A DNA stretch of 64,000 nt from Olsenella sp. (GTDB lineage: Bacteria; Actinomycetota; Coriobacteriia; Coriobacteriales; Atopobiaceae): the NCBI GenBank assembly GCA_022648325.1, contig JALCMG010000002.1, forward strand, positions 1 through 64,000, read 5' to 3'. A program made the position numbers and the translations under genes. Of this stretch, positions 34,674-42,495 are shown one piece after another (the first letter of the stretch is position 1; every line of letters starts with the position of its first letter). The notes under the pieces are model-generated. The model was given only the letters and a program-made list of their open reading frames with translations, was not told where the DNA came from and searched no databases.

Positions 34674-34695
34674 AAGGTACCCACAAGGTACCCAC
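34674..34695. repeat. Tandem 11-bp repeat in the SDR/pepC divergent promoter
   Basis: AAGGTACCCAC occurs twice head to tail (34674-34684 and 34685-34695), each with a GGTACC palindrome, 74 bp before the SDR start. It is a candidate MarR target. Confidence 0.45.
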
Positions 34696-34835
34696 GGCAG
34701 AAGGTAATATACGTATGACTAAATGCAGGCGAGAAAAGCTCCACAACGCGGGGGCGCCCGTTTCGGCCCCGCGCACGCGCGTGATATGCTTCGGAACGGA
34801 ATATATGACTCGAACGGTCTCTATTGGAGGACCAC

Positions 34836-36185
34836 ATGGACGAGCTTAAAAGCGTCACCCCCGACGACCTCGCGGTCTCGCACGAGAACTTCTCGGCCGA
34901 GCGCGTGAACGCCGTCGCGAAGAACGCCGTCACCGCAAGCGGCATCCGCGCCGCCGCGCGTCGCCCCGAGGGCGTTGCCGCAAACGCGCTGGGCTTCGAC
35001 ATCGAGGTCACGCAGGGCGAGAGGTGCAACCAGGAGCGCTCCGGCCGCTGCTGGATGTTCGCAAGCCTCAACACCATGCGCTACCGCGTCATCAAGAAGT
35101 ACAACCTCAAGACCTTCGAGCTCTCGCAGGCCTATCCCCTCTTCTGGGACAAGCTCGAGAAGAGCAACTGGTTCCTCGAGAACATCCTCGACACCCTTGA
35201 CGAGCCGCTCGACGGGCGCCTGGTCTCGTTCCTGCTCACCGACCCCATTGGCGACGGCGGGCAGTGGGACATGTTCCGCAGCCTCGTGAAGAAGTACGGC
35301 GTTGTGCCCAAGGAGGCCATGCCCGAGGCCGCCTGCTCGAGGAATACCGGCGACATGGACCGCTATCTCACGCGCTACCTGCGCGGCGCCGCAAAGCGCC
35401 TGCGCCAGAGCCGCGAGGCGGGCGTGGAGGCAGACGACCTTCGCTCTATGAAGAAAGAGATGATGGACGACGTCTACCACCTCCTGGCCACCTGCCTGGG
35501 CGAGCCGCCCGCGAGCTTCCCGGTGCGACTGCGCGACAAGGACGACAAGCTCGTGCTTGCCGATACCTTCACGCCTAAGGAGTTCTTCTCGACCGCCGTC
35601 GACATGGATGTTGACGCGTACGTCTCGCTCATCAGCGCGCCCACGGCCGACAAGCCCTTCGGTCACACCTACACCGTGAGCAGGCTGGGCAACGTCTGGG
35701 AGGACCACGGCGTGCGCTACCTCAACCTCCCGCCCGAGGAGCTCAAGCGCGTGGCAATCGCCCAGCTCAAGGACAACCTCCCCGTGTGGTTTGGCTGCGA
35801 CGTCATCCAGAGCTACCTGCGCGACGAGGGCATGATGGACACCGCGGCGCTCGACGTGGACGCGCTCTTCGGCTTCCCCGTGGAGGGCAACATGGACAAG
35901 GCCGAGCGCCTGGACTACGGCGAGAGCCTCATGACCCATGCCATGGTGCTCGAGGGCGTGCGCCTGGACGCAGACGGCAAGCCCGAGATGTGGAAGGTCG
36001 AGAACTCCTGGGGCAAGGACCACGGCCGCGACGGCTTTGACACGCTCTCCGACGCGTGGTTCGACGAGTACGTCTACCAGGTCGTTGTTGACAAGAAGTA
36101 CCTCACCGACGAGGAGCGCCATACCTACGAGACCGAGGAGCCCAAGGTGCTTGCGCCCTGGGATCCCATGGGTTCGCTGGCGTAA
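34836..36185 (+). CDS. pepC: Aminopeptidase C (C1B, bleomycin hydrolase-like)
   Basis: Cytoplasmic cysteine aminopeptidase that trims peptides. The start is ATG 34836, five bases after GGAGG. The 449-residue protein carries the oxyanion Gln and nucleophile in NQERSGRCWMF (Cys about residue 72), DPIGDGGQW, the His in LMTHAMVLEGV near residue 367 and the Asn in KVENSWGKD near residue 388. Length equals the usual PepC. It is the first of two tandem paralogues separated by a dispersed palindrome. Its C-terminus ends PMGSLA; in related enzymes the last residues plug the active site and set exopeptidase action. Confidence 0.95.
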   Translation: MDELKSVTPDDLAVSHENFSAERVNAVAKNAVTASGIRAAARRPEGVAANALGFDIEVTQGERCNQERSGRCWMFASLNTMRYRVIKKYNLKTFELSQAYPLFWDKLEKSNWFLENILDTLDEPLDGRLVSFLLTDPIGDGGQWDMFRSLVKKYGVVPKEAMPEAACSRNTGDMDRYLTRYLRGAAKRLRQSREAGVEADDLRSMKKEMMDDVYHLLATCLGEPPASFPVRLRDKDDKLVLADTFTPKEFFSTAVDMDVDAYVSLISAPTADKPFGHTYTVSRLGNVWEDHGVRYLNLPPEELKRVAIAQLKDNLPVWFGCDVIQSYLRDEGMMDTAALDVDALFGFPVEGNMDKAERLDYGESLMTHAMVLEGVRLDADGKPEMWKVENSWGKDHGRDGFDTLSDAWFDEYVYQVVVDKKYLTDEERHTYETEEPKVLAPWDPMGSLA

Positions 36186-36194
36186 AAACAAGAG

Positions 36195-36223
36195 TGAGAC
36201 AAAGGGACAGTCCCTTTGTCTCA
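36195..36223. repeat. Dispersed palindrome (REP-like), copy 2
   Basis: TGAGACAAAGGGAC and its complement flank a single A; a further partial arm (CTTTGTCTCAT) follows to 36236. Same sequence as 13565-13595. It fills the 65-bp gap between the two pepC genes, just after the first stop. Confidence 0.8.
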
Positions 36224-36250
36224 TCCTTTGTCTCATCGGGAAGGAATGAT

Positions 36251-37717
36251 ATGGGAAGCATTGACACGGGCTGGGCGCGCGAGCAGGGGACGGCCTTTGG
36301 TGCTGAGCGCGCAAACCGAGTGGCGAGAAACGCCGTGACCTCCATGAACGTGATGGCCGCCGCGCGTGACTACACACGCATGCGCACCTACCACGACACC
36401 TACGGCATCTCTATCAAGCGCACGGGCGACGTCACCAACCAGCGCCAGAGCGGTCGCTGCTGGATGTTTTCCGCTTTCAACGTGGCGCGCGCCGCCACGA
36501 TGGACCTGCTCGACGTGGACTCCTTCGAGTTCTCGCAGGCGTTTGGCATGTTCTACGACAAGCTCGAGAAGGCCAACGCGATGCTCGACCACGTAATCGC
36601 GCTGGTCAACCGCCCGGACAACGACCGCGAGCTCGACCACGTGCTCGAGTGGGGCATGAGCGACGGCGGCTACCACTTCGAGGCCATGGATCTTATCGCC
36701 AAGTGGAGCCTGGTACCCAAGGACGTTATGCCCGAGACCGCCTGCTCCAAGAACTCCGCCGAGATGGACGCCCAGCTCGACCGCCTGCTGCGCCGTGCCG
36801 CAGCGGACATCCGTCGTGCGCACCGCACGGGCGCCGGCGCCGAGGAGCTTGCGGCCAAGAAGGACGCCTGCATGGCCGACGTCTACCGCATGCTCTCCGT
36901 CTGCCTGGGAGAGCCGCCCGCGACCTTTGACCTCGAGGTGAAGGTTGGCAAGAAGGCCAAGGTCGACGCATCAAAGCTCACACCGATCCTGCCCGAGGAC
37001 GCCTCCGAGAAGGACGGCGCCGCAGACGACAAGGGCGCTGCGGCCGAGAAGGACACCCGCATGCTGCTCCGTGACGCCGGCATCACCCCGCGCGAGTTTG
37101 CCGAGCGCTACGTGCCCTTCGACCCCAACGACTACGTGCAGCTGGTCTGCATGCCCGGTGCCTCTCGCCCCTGGAAGACGGCATGGCACGTCCTGCTCGA
37201 GGAGCCCATGGTGGGCGGCACCCCCAACCGCTTCCTCAACATGCCACAGGAGGTGTTGGAGCAGGCCGCCATCGCCAGCCTCAAGGCGGGCGTGCCCGTG
37301 GGCATGGACGCCGACGTCATGCAGGAGTTCCCACGCCACATCGAGGACTTCCCCGGCGTGCTGGCGACCGACGGCCTCGACCTCGAGGGTCTCTTTGGCG
37401 TTGGCCTCAAGATGAGCCGCGAGGACATGCTCGACGTGCGCGAGACCTCCCTCACCCACGCCATGACCTTCCAGGGCGTTGAGCTGGACGATGCCGGCGA
37501 GCCGGTGGCCTGGCGCGTGGAGAACAGCTGGGGCAAGGACTCCTGCAAGGACGGCTACCTCTACATGAGCGCCGACTGGTTCCGCACCTACGGCGGCGCC
37601 GTGACGGTCATGCGCAAGTTCGTGCCCGAGGACGTGCTCGAGCTTTGGGACAAGGCGGAGGCGGTCGACGTGGAGCCGTGGGACGGCGTGGCCGCGGCAC
37701 TCGGCGTGAGGTCATAG
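36251..37717 (+). CDS. Aminopeptidase C paralogue with acidic-lysine insert
   Basis: The start is ATG 36251; the longer frame begins inside the palindrome. The 488-residue protein has the complete C1B triad: TNQRQSGRCWMF (Cys about residue 70), SLTHAMTFQGV (His) and RVENSWGKD (Asn). It is clearly diverged from its neighbour. An insert of about 30 residues rich in Asp, Lys and Ala (EDASEKDGAADDKGAAAEKD) near residue 260 accounts for most of the extra length. Tandem duplication followed by change of specificity is likely. It may be co-transcribed with the first pepC unless the palindrome ends the message. Confidence 0.92.
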   Translation: MGSIDTGWAREQGTAFGAERANRVARNAVTSMNVMAAARDYTRMRTYHDTYGISIKRTGDVTNQRQSGRCWMFSAFNVARAATMDLLDVDSFEFSQAFGMFYDKLEKANAMLDHVIALVNRPDNDRELDHVLEWGMSDGGYHFEAMDLIAKWSLVPKDVMPETACSKNSAEMDAQLDRLLRRAAADIRRAHRTGAGAEELAAKKDACMADVYRMLSVCLGEPPATFDLEVKVGKKAKVDASKLTPILPEDASEKDGAADDKGAAAEKDTRMLLRDAGITPREFAERYVPFDPNDYVQLVCMPGASRPWKTAWHVLLEEPMVGGTPNRFLNMPQEVLEQAAIASLKAGVPVGMDADVMQEFPRHIEDFPGVLATDGLDLEGLFGVGLKMSREDMLDVRETSLTHAMTFQGVELDDAGEPVAWRVENSWGKDSCKDGYLYMSADWFRTYGGAVTVMRKFVPEDVLELWDKAEAVDVEPWDGVAAALGVRS

Positions 37718-37783
37718 GGCGCAAGGTCCCGGCGCTTCACTCGCAGGAAAATCCACTCAGGTAGCAGGGCCTTTGGAGGAGAA

Positions 37784-38410
37784 ATGGCTGCATTACAGGA
37801 CACTCCCGTTCAAAACGTCGTCTTTGACATGGGAGGTGTGCTCCTCGACTTCAACGGCTCGCTGTTCTCGCACGTCTTTACCACAAACGAGGAGGACGCC
37901 GCGGCCCTGGACGCGGCGCTCTTCTCGTCTTCCGCGTGGCCGCTGCTTGACGCCGGTGCCATTAGCGAGGAGACCATCGAGCGCATGGCCAAGACGCACC
38001 TGCCCGAGAGGCTCTGGCCCAACCTCCATGAGTGCATGGCGCACTGGCACGAGCACCAGCCGGCCTTCGCCGAGACCAACGCCATCGTCGAGCGCCTTCA
38101 CGCTGCAGGCTATGGCTGCTACGTTCTCTCGAACGCGGGCACGCGCTTCTGGAGGCAGAAGGACCGCATCCCGTCCTTCCATGCGATGGATGGGTGGGTG
38201 GTCTCGGCCTTCGAGCGCATCATGAAGCCGGATCCGGCAATCTACCTGGTGCTCTGCGAGCGGTACGGCCTCGACCCCGCAACCTGCCTCTTTGTGGACG
38301 ACAATCCCGACAACGTTGCGGGAGCAAGGGTTGCCGGTATGCAGGCTCACCAGTTCACGAGCGCACAGAAGCTGGAGGGCCACCTCAAGGGCCTTGGCCT
38401 CAAGTTCTGA
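37784..38410 (+). CDS. HAD superfamily hydrolase
   Basis: The start is ATG 37784 behind GGAGGAG. The 208-residue protein is a subfamily IA HAD phosphatase: motif I VVFDMGGVLLD with the nucleophile Asp (the second Asp of the usual pair is replaced by Gly, as in YihX-type proteins), motif II YVLSNAG, motif III Lys in IMKPDPAIY and motif IV LFVDDNPDNV. The cap is alpha-helical and small. Likely substrates are sugar or nucleotide phosphates. It follows the pepC pair by 66 bp and ends at a terminator. Confidence 0.88.
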   Translation: MAALQDTPVQNVVFDMGGVLLDFNGSLFSHVFTTNEEDAAALDAALFSSSAWPLLDAGAISEETIERMAKTHLPERLWPNLHECMAHWHEHQPAFAETNAIVERLHAAGYGCYVLSNAGTRFWRQKDRIPSFHAMDGWVVSAFERIMKPDPAIYLVLCERYGLDPATCLFVDDNPDNVAGARVAGMQAHQFTSAQKLEGHLKGLGLKF

Positions 38411-38448
38411 GTCTTATAGGCAGCCCACCGCACTCGATCGATTCAACG

Positions 38449-38476
38449 GCGCCCCTGGTCACTTGGCCGGGGGTGC
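38449..38476 (+). terminator. Terminator after the HAD gene
   Basis: GCGCCCCTGG and CCGGGGGTGC form a near-perfect 10-bp stem around eight bases, followed by TTCTCTC. It also separates this unit from the convergent toxin gene. Confidence 0.6.
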
Positions 38477-38495
38477 TTCTCTCTGGCAGCCATTT

Positions 38496-38915
38496 CTACT
38501 TCTCCCCCACATTCTCTAGGTACTCCGCGCAGGTCATCGCCGGAACCCTTGATCCTGCGAAAGCCCTGACGTCACGGGAAAGTATCACGTCGACGCCATT
38601 GAGCTCCGCACACGCCCTAATCAAACCATCCTCAAAGTCAGGCTCCCCGGAACGCAGGGCAAGGTCGCACTCCTCTGCACCAAAGGGGGCGACAACCAGA
38701 AGGCTTGCGAGAAGATCGATGCAACGGAGTGCGATGCTCTCGCCATACACCTTTCCCAACACGCAGTAGGCATCTTTGAGAGACATTGGGGTAACCAAGC
38801 CCATGTCCCCCTCTCCATTGCAGCGCTCTAGCACGAGAGCCGCCTCCTTAGATTGGGGGCGATTCTCGTCCACGAGGTCGAGCAGCGCATTGGTGTCAAA
38901 GAGCAGCCTACTCAT
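38496..38915 (-). CDS. PIN domain toxin (VapC-like)
   Basis: The start is ATG 38915, overlapping the end of the antitoxin gene by eight bases. The 139-residue protein has the PIN ribonuclease acids: FDTNALLDLV (first Asp), a Glu in the middle (SKEAALVLE), DFEDGLIRACAELNG (acidic pair) and the C-terminal Asp in ILSRDVRAF. Length fits single-domain PIN toxins that cleave RNA. With its upstream partner it forms a type II toxin-antitoxin module. All catalytic acids seem to be kept, so it may be active. Confidence 0.85.
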   Translation of the reverse strand: MSRLLFDTNALLDLVDENRPQSKEAALVLERCNGEGDMGLVTPMSLKDAYCVLGKVYGESIALRCIDLLASLLVVAPFGAEECDLALRSGEPDFEDGLIRACAELNGVDVILSRDVRAFAGSRVPAMTCAEYLENVGEK

Positions 38916-39192
38916 ATCTGCTCGCAACCATATCCTTAGTCTGGGAGTCCGTGAGAGTGTCCAGCCAGTCCACCTTGGGCAAAGACTCCCGAAGCTCCAT
39001 GAATTCTCGAAGCTTTGAGGATGCCTCATCGTGCATTTTGGCGTCGTCTGCGGGAATCTTGCCGGTCTCGGAAATTGCTTCCCACGTACGGCGAATCACT
39101 TCTCCGGGAGCGACGCCCTCGCGCGCCAGGATACGTTCCACCCGACGTGCGGTAAGGACGTCGATTCTTCCCGAGACAACCGTAGTGGCCAT
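38908..39192 (-). CDS. Antitoxin, RelB/DinJ-like ribbon-helix-helix
   Basis: The 94-residue protein starts with VVSGRIDVLTARRVERIL, the pattern of RelB/DinJ antitoxins (beta strand, then helix), and GVAPGEVIRRTWEAIS as second helix. The C-terminal half is acidic and polar, as expected for the part that wraps the toxin. It precedes and overlaps the PIN toxin gene. A palindrome 18 bp upstream is the probable autoregulatory site. Confidence 0.8.
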   Translation of the reverse strand: MATTVVSGRIDVLTARRVERILAREGVAPGEVIRRTWEAISETGKIPADDAKMHDEASSKLREFMELRESLPKVDWLDTLTDSQTKDMVASRYE

Positions 39193-39207
39193 ATCTCCCT
39201 CCTATGA

Positions 39208-39221
39208 TGTATACGTATATA
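39208..39221. promoter_or_regulatory. Operator of the toxin-antitoxin operon
   Basis: TATACGTATA (39210-39219) is a perfect 10-bp palindrome within a nearly symmetric AT-rich stretch. It is placed just before the antitoxin start, where RHH antitoxins bind to repress their own operon. Confidence 0.5.
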
Positions 39222-39316
39222 CAGCATAGCAAAATGACAGAGACCCCACTTCAAAATCGAGGGTCTTCGGATATTGGTAGCGATTCCTCGGCAGGCGGAA
39301 GCTGTCCTCCGTAGCG

Positions 39317-39973
39317 CTAGAACTCGGCGAATCCCGGTTCGCCAACACGGCAGATGTCGTCACCGTTGGCGAAGTCGGTCACCGCGGCAACGAAGGCCTC
39401 CTCGTCCCCCGTGCGAAACGCGCAGGTAAGCTGCACGTCCTCGGCAAAGACGGAGTCTCGCACGCGCCCGCCGGCATCCTGCACCATGCGCGTGATGCGG
39501 TCGTAGGCCGAGTACGGGATCTGCACCACCACGCGAGTCACGAGCGTCATCTCGACCACGCGGCCGGCCTTCTGGGCCGCCTCGACTGCTGCCTGCGTGG
39601 CAGCCGTGTAGGCACGCACGAGCCCGCCGGGACCGAGAAGCGTACCGCCAAAGTAGCGGGTCACCACGCAGCAGACGTCCTGGAGCCCGGCACCATGGAG
39701 AACCTCGAGCGTGGGCATGCCGGCAGTGCGGCTCGGCTCGCCGTCATCGGAGCACCGCTCGCGGCCATCCGCAAGAACCCACGCCGGCACGTTGTGACGC
39801 GCATCATGGTGGCGCGAACGAGCCTTATCAATAAAGGCATTGGCCTCAGCCTCGCCCGACACGTGAGCAAGCTGAGCGATGAAGCGGCTTCTACGGTCCT
39901 CGAACTCGCCTTTGACCTCGGCGCCGTTCTCGAGCGTAAGGTAGCCAGTCTGCGCTTGCGACATCTGCGTCAC
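39317..39973 (-). CDS. YigZ family protein (IMPACT/UPF0029 domain)
   Basis: The start is GTG 39973, overlapping the stop of the PTS IIA gene by GTGA; an ATG at 39964 is a close alternative. The 218-residue protein shows the IMPACT N-terminal domain: EDRRSRFIAQLAHV near residue 25, DKARSRHHDARHNVPAWVL, DDGEPSRTAGMPTLEVL and VTRYFGGTLLGPGGLVRAYT. A smaller C-terminal domain follows. In related bacteria the protein is linked to translation or stress without a proven reaction. Coupled to the IIA gene. Confidence 0.9.
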   Translation of the reverse strand: MTQMSQAQTGYLTLENGAEVKGEFEDRRSRFIAQLAHVSGEAEANAFIDKARSRHHDARHNVPAWVLADGRERCSDDGEPSRTAGMPTLEVLHGAGLQDVCCVVTRYFGGTLLGPGGLVRAYTAATQAAVEAAQKAGRVVEMTLVTRVVVQIPYSAYDRITRMVQDAGGRVRDSVFAEDVQLTCAFRTGDEEAFVAAVTDFANGDDICRVGEPGFAEF

Positions 39974-40506
39974 GCCTTGTCCCCGAGCCTAAAGAGGGGC
40001 TCTCCGGCGCGGACTTCTGCACCGGGTGCCACGGCAGGCAAGGACTCGCTGGACGCGTTTGTCACCGAGACCATCACGATGTCATCGTGGCCGGCAGCAT
40101 GGATCTTCTCGCGGTCAAATACGATGAGAGGAGTTCCCGCTGTTACGTGGGCGTCCTTCTCGGCCAGCACGGTAAAGCCGTCGCCGCGCATCTCGACGGT
40201 GTCGACGCCCACGTGGATGAGGACCTCCATGCCATCGTCGGACGTGATGCCAAGTGCATGCCCGGTTGCCACGGCGGCCGTGATGGTTCCCGTGACGGGC
40301 GCATAGACCACTCCGCCGGAGGGCGCGACAGCCATGCCCGGCCCGAGCATGCCCTGAGCAAAGACTGGATCCGACACCTCGGAAAGCGACTTGGCCACAC
40401 CGCTAACGGGCGAGAGGACGCAGCCAGGCTCCGCAGTGGCCTCTATGGCACGAGGGGCCTCTGTCACAGTGCGCTTCCCTCGTGAGAACCTGTCAAAGAA
40501 CCCCAT
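39970..40506 (-). CDS. PTS glucose-type EIIA component
   Basis: The start is ATG 40506, nine bases after GGGAGG. The 178-residue protein has the Crr-like fold: LSPVSGVAKSLSEVSDPVF, MLGPGMAVAPSGGVVYAPV, and the phospho-acceptor His in VLIHVGVDTVEMRGDGF near residue 95, with the partner His earlier in TGHALGIT. Length fits a free-standing IIA. It passes phosphate from HPr to a IIB domain. No IIBC gene adjoins; the IIBC at 46117 lacks its own IIA and is a plausible partner. Operon with the YigZ-type gene, divergent from rnpB. Confidence 0.92.
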   Translation of the reverse strand: MGFFDRFSRGKRTVTEAPRAIEATAEPGCVLSPVSGVAKSLSEVSDPVFAQGMLGPGMAVAPSGGVVYAPVTGTITAAVATGHALGITSDDGMEVLIHVGVDTVEMRGDGFTVLAEKDAHVTAGTPLIVFDREKIHAAGHDDIVMVSVTNASSESLPAVAPGAEVRAGEPLFRLGDKA

Positions 40507-40620
40507 GCAAGCGACCTCCCCAGGCGATTCGCCCATTATGCAGACAAGACTTGTGCGGGATACCCATCCATTGTACTTGCAGTTCGCACCGACCGGCACC
40601 ATCGTGCTAGAATCACCCCT

Positions 40621-40982
40621 GCGAAGTGGGCCAGACGATCGCGGGGCCGGCGGCTCGCCGCAGGCCATGAGGAAAGTCCGGGCTCCACAGGGCAGGAAGC
40701 TGGCTAACGGCCAGGCGGGGTGACCCGACGGAAAGCGCCGCAGAAAAGAAGACTCCCGCTGCCCGCCTCGGCGGGTGAGAGAAAAGCTGAAACGGTGGTG
40801 TAAGAGACCACCAGCGTCGTGGCAACACGGCGGCTTGGCAAGCCCCTTCCGGAGCAAACGCAAATAGGAGCGCTATGGTGTGGCCCGCACCGCGCTCGGG
40901 TTGCGCGCTTGAGGGCGTCGGTAACGGCGTTCGTAGATAAATGATCGTCCTCGACAGAACCCGGCTCATAGGCCCACTTCGC
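40621..40982 (+). ncRNA. rnpB: RNase P RNA, bacterial class A
   Basis: The 5' end GCGAAGTGGGCC pairs with the 3' end GGCCCACTTCGC (40971-40982), forming P1. Conserved core parts are present in order: GAGGAAAGTCCGGGCTCC after the first helices, GACGGAAAGCGCC, a long P12-like hairpin, CAAACGCAAATAGGAG in the core, and the 3' core ACAGAACCCGGCTCATAGGC. The RNA matures tRNA 5' ends. Confidence 0.97.
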
Positions 40983-41040
40983 ACTTTCCGGGTTGAAATG
41001 CGCCTCACCGCAATCTGGCCTAACTTCCCCGGAAGGCCCT

Positions 41041-41193
41041 TGCACCAAATACGCGACCATTCAGCACTTTTTCTTGGGACCACATGTAATGTGGGTTCGG
41101 CACTTTAACAAAACTGCAGCTATGCAAAAGGCACCCAAGCGTTCTTCCTCGCGATAGCCCCAAAAAGTACTGAATAGTCCAGATATTGGTGCA
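41041..41193. repeat. MITE-like element with about 38-bp imperfect terminal inverted repeats
   Basis: The left arm from 41041 begins TGCACCAA and contains CCATTCAGCACTTTTT. The right arm, read inward from 41193, begins TGCACCAA and contains CTATTCAGTACTTTTT. The 153-bp unit has no coding frame and holds a small hairpin CCACAT-GTA-ATGTGG at 41080-41094. It lies just downstream of rnpB and 30 bp from the stop of the convergent nuclease-like gene. Confidence 0.75.
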
Positions 41194-41222
41194 CCCCCTT
41201 CCTCCTGGGGATGGTTGGCAAG

Positions 41223-42191
41223 CTAGAAAAGACGTCTAGTTCTGTCCGTTAGCCATGCATAGAGATTCTCCTGGGCTCTCTGCTGAGCCCAGCTATAGCT
41301 CTTGTGGCGGATTCCATACCTGCGCTCGGCCATCCACCAAAAATCAAGGTATCTTTGATAGTTGCAAATTTGCCCATACGTAGCTGACACAACCTTGATA
41401 CCGGCCGTTTCGAGGATGTTGCGCCGCTCCATGGTATGGTCAAGCCTATATTTGCCCGTATGGTACTCTTCGCTGTCATACTCCATATCACCTCGCACGC
41501 TTCGGAAGAACAGATCACCAAAGAAGTGAGTCGCCCCAGTGTGGTTCCGCAAGGACTTCGGGATATCGATGCGCTGGTTGGCAACAACCTTGGGCATTGA
41601 TCTGCCACCTAGCAGAGGCGGAAGGGAACACGTTAACGCAAGGAGAACCTCTTCCGGAGAAGCTGCGTAAGGAACAACGTATCTCAGTGCTCTCTTCGCA
41701 GTTGATACCCCTCGCGTATGAGGAGCCAAGCGGCCAATGAAGGCTCTGATGTCTTCAGGCGTTGTGAGCGGAGATCGTTGACATACATAGCCACGTCCCT
41801 CGTCACCAATAGCAAAGCCACCGCAGAGGTAGCATCCGATCTCGGCGAGCTCCTGAACGGTCTTGTCCCGAGCCATGAGTACATACGTGAACTCGGGTGA
41901 CGCAACACGAGTTGAGCCCACAAGGTCGCAAAACGAGCCTGGTGGCAACGGCGAAGTCAGCAGATGGACGTTGGCGGTGGCCAGTTTATGGCTCTGGCGA
42001 GAATCGGAAACCAGCAGCTGAAGCGGTCGCCTCGAGGAAAAGTCAAAGGGCAGCGCGGCCATCTTTATCTCTGATGCAGCGGCAGAAGAATCTGCAAGGC
42101 AAGCCAGCCCGCTTGAATCCGGAATGGCCTCATCTCCCCGCTTGGTGAGCCAATAACGCAACGCCGATTCGTGTCCCAGATATAAGGTCAT
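41223..42191 (-). CDS. Putative DUF559/Vsr-like nuclease-domain protein, AbiEi-like N-terminus
   Basis: The start is ATG 42191 behind AGGAGGGGG; the frame extends to 42395 without support. The 322-residue protein opens with YLGHESALRYWLTKRG, a helix pattern resembling AbiEi-type regulators. The C-terminal domain has GDMEYDSEEYHTGKYRLDHT, MERRNILETAGIKVVSATYGQI, which matches the E-x-D-G...H...D...R...L...G shape of DUF559/Vsr-fold endonucleases in relaxed form. Function is not known. A RHGVSTAKRALRYVVPYA-type middle block links the two parts. AT-richer than neighbours and next to a MITE-like repeat, so it is probably mobile or acquired. Confidence 0.6.
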   Translation of the reverse strand: MTLYLGHESALRYWLTKRGDEAIPDSSGLACLADSSAAASEIKMAALPFDFSSRRPLQLLVSDSRQSHKLATANVHLLTSPLPPGSFCDLVGSTRVASPEFTYVLMARDKTVQELAEIGCYLCGGFAIGDEGRGYVCQRSPLTTPEDIRAFIGRLAPHTRGVSTAKRALRYVVPYAASPEEVLLALTCSLPPLLGGRSMPKVVANQRIDIPKSLRNHTGATHFFGDLFFRSVRGDMEYDSEEYHTGKYRLDHTMERRNILETAGIKVVSATYGQICNYQRYLDFWWMAERRYGIRHKSYSWAQQRAQENLYAWLTDRTRRLF

Positions 42192-42495
42192 GGCAACCCC
42201 CTCCTTGCGGGGAAGGGTACCAAAGGCCACTTGCACGATTCTTTCCCTGCACTGGCAGCAAGCTGACCAGAAGCTATTGAGAAGAGAAACGCTCTCACGA
42301 GTTAGCTCGTGCAAACGGCTTGACGCATTGTCCAGACGGAGCGAGCGTATACGTCTTCGAAGAGAACCATGCCGTTCGAGGCATGCCATCAACAATCGGA
42401 AAGTAGAGATTAGAACACTTGTACTAGTTACTTATCAAGTGTAGGATACGCTTAGAACGCTCGTTCTGATATTGTACGGCAACTCGGGAGGTGCC
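42192..42495. other. Divergent promoter region
   Basis: About 300 bp between the nuclease-like gene and the radical SAM gene. It is locally AT-rich near 42400-42470, where promoters for both directions probably lie. No other gene or clear palindrome was seen. Confidence 0.5.
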
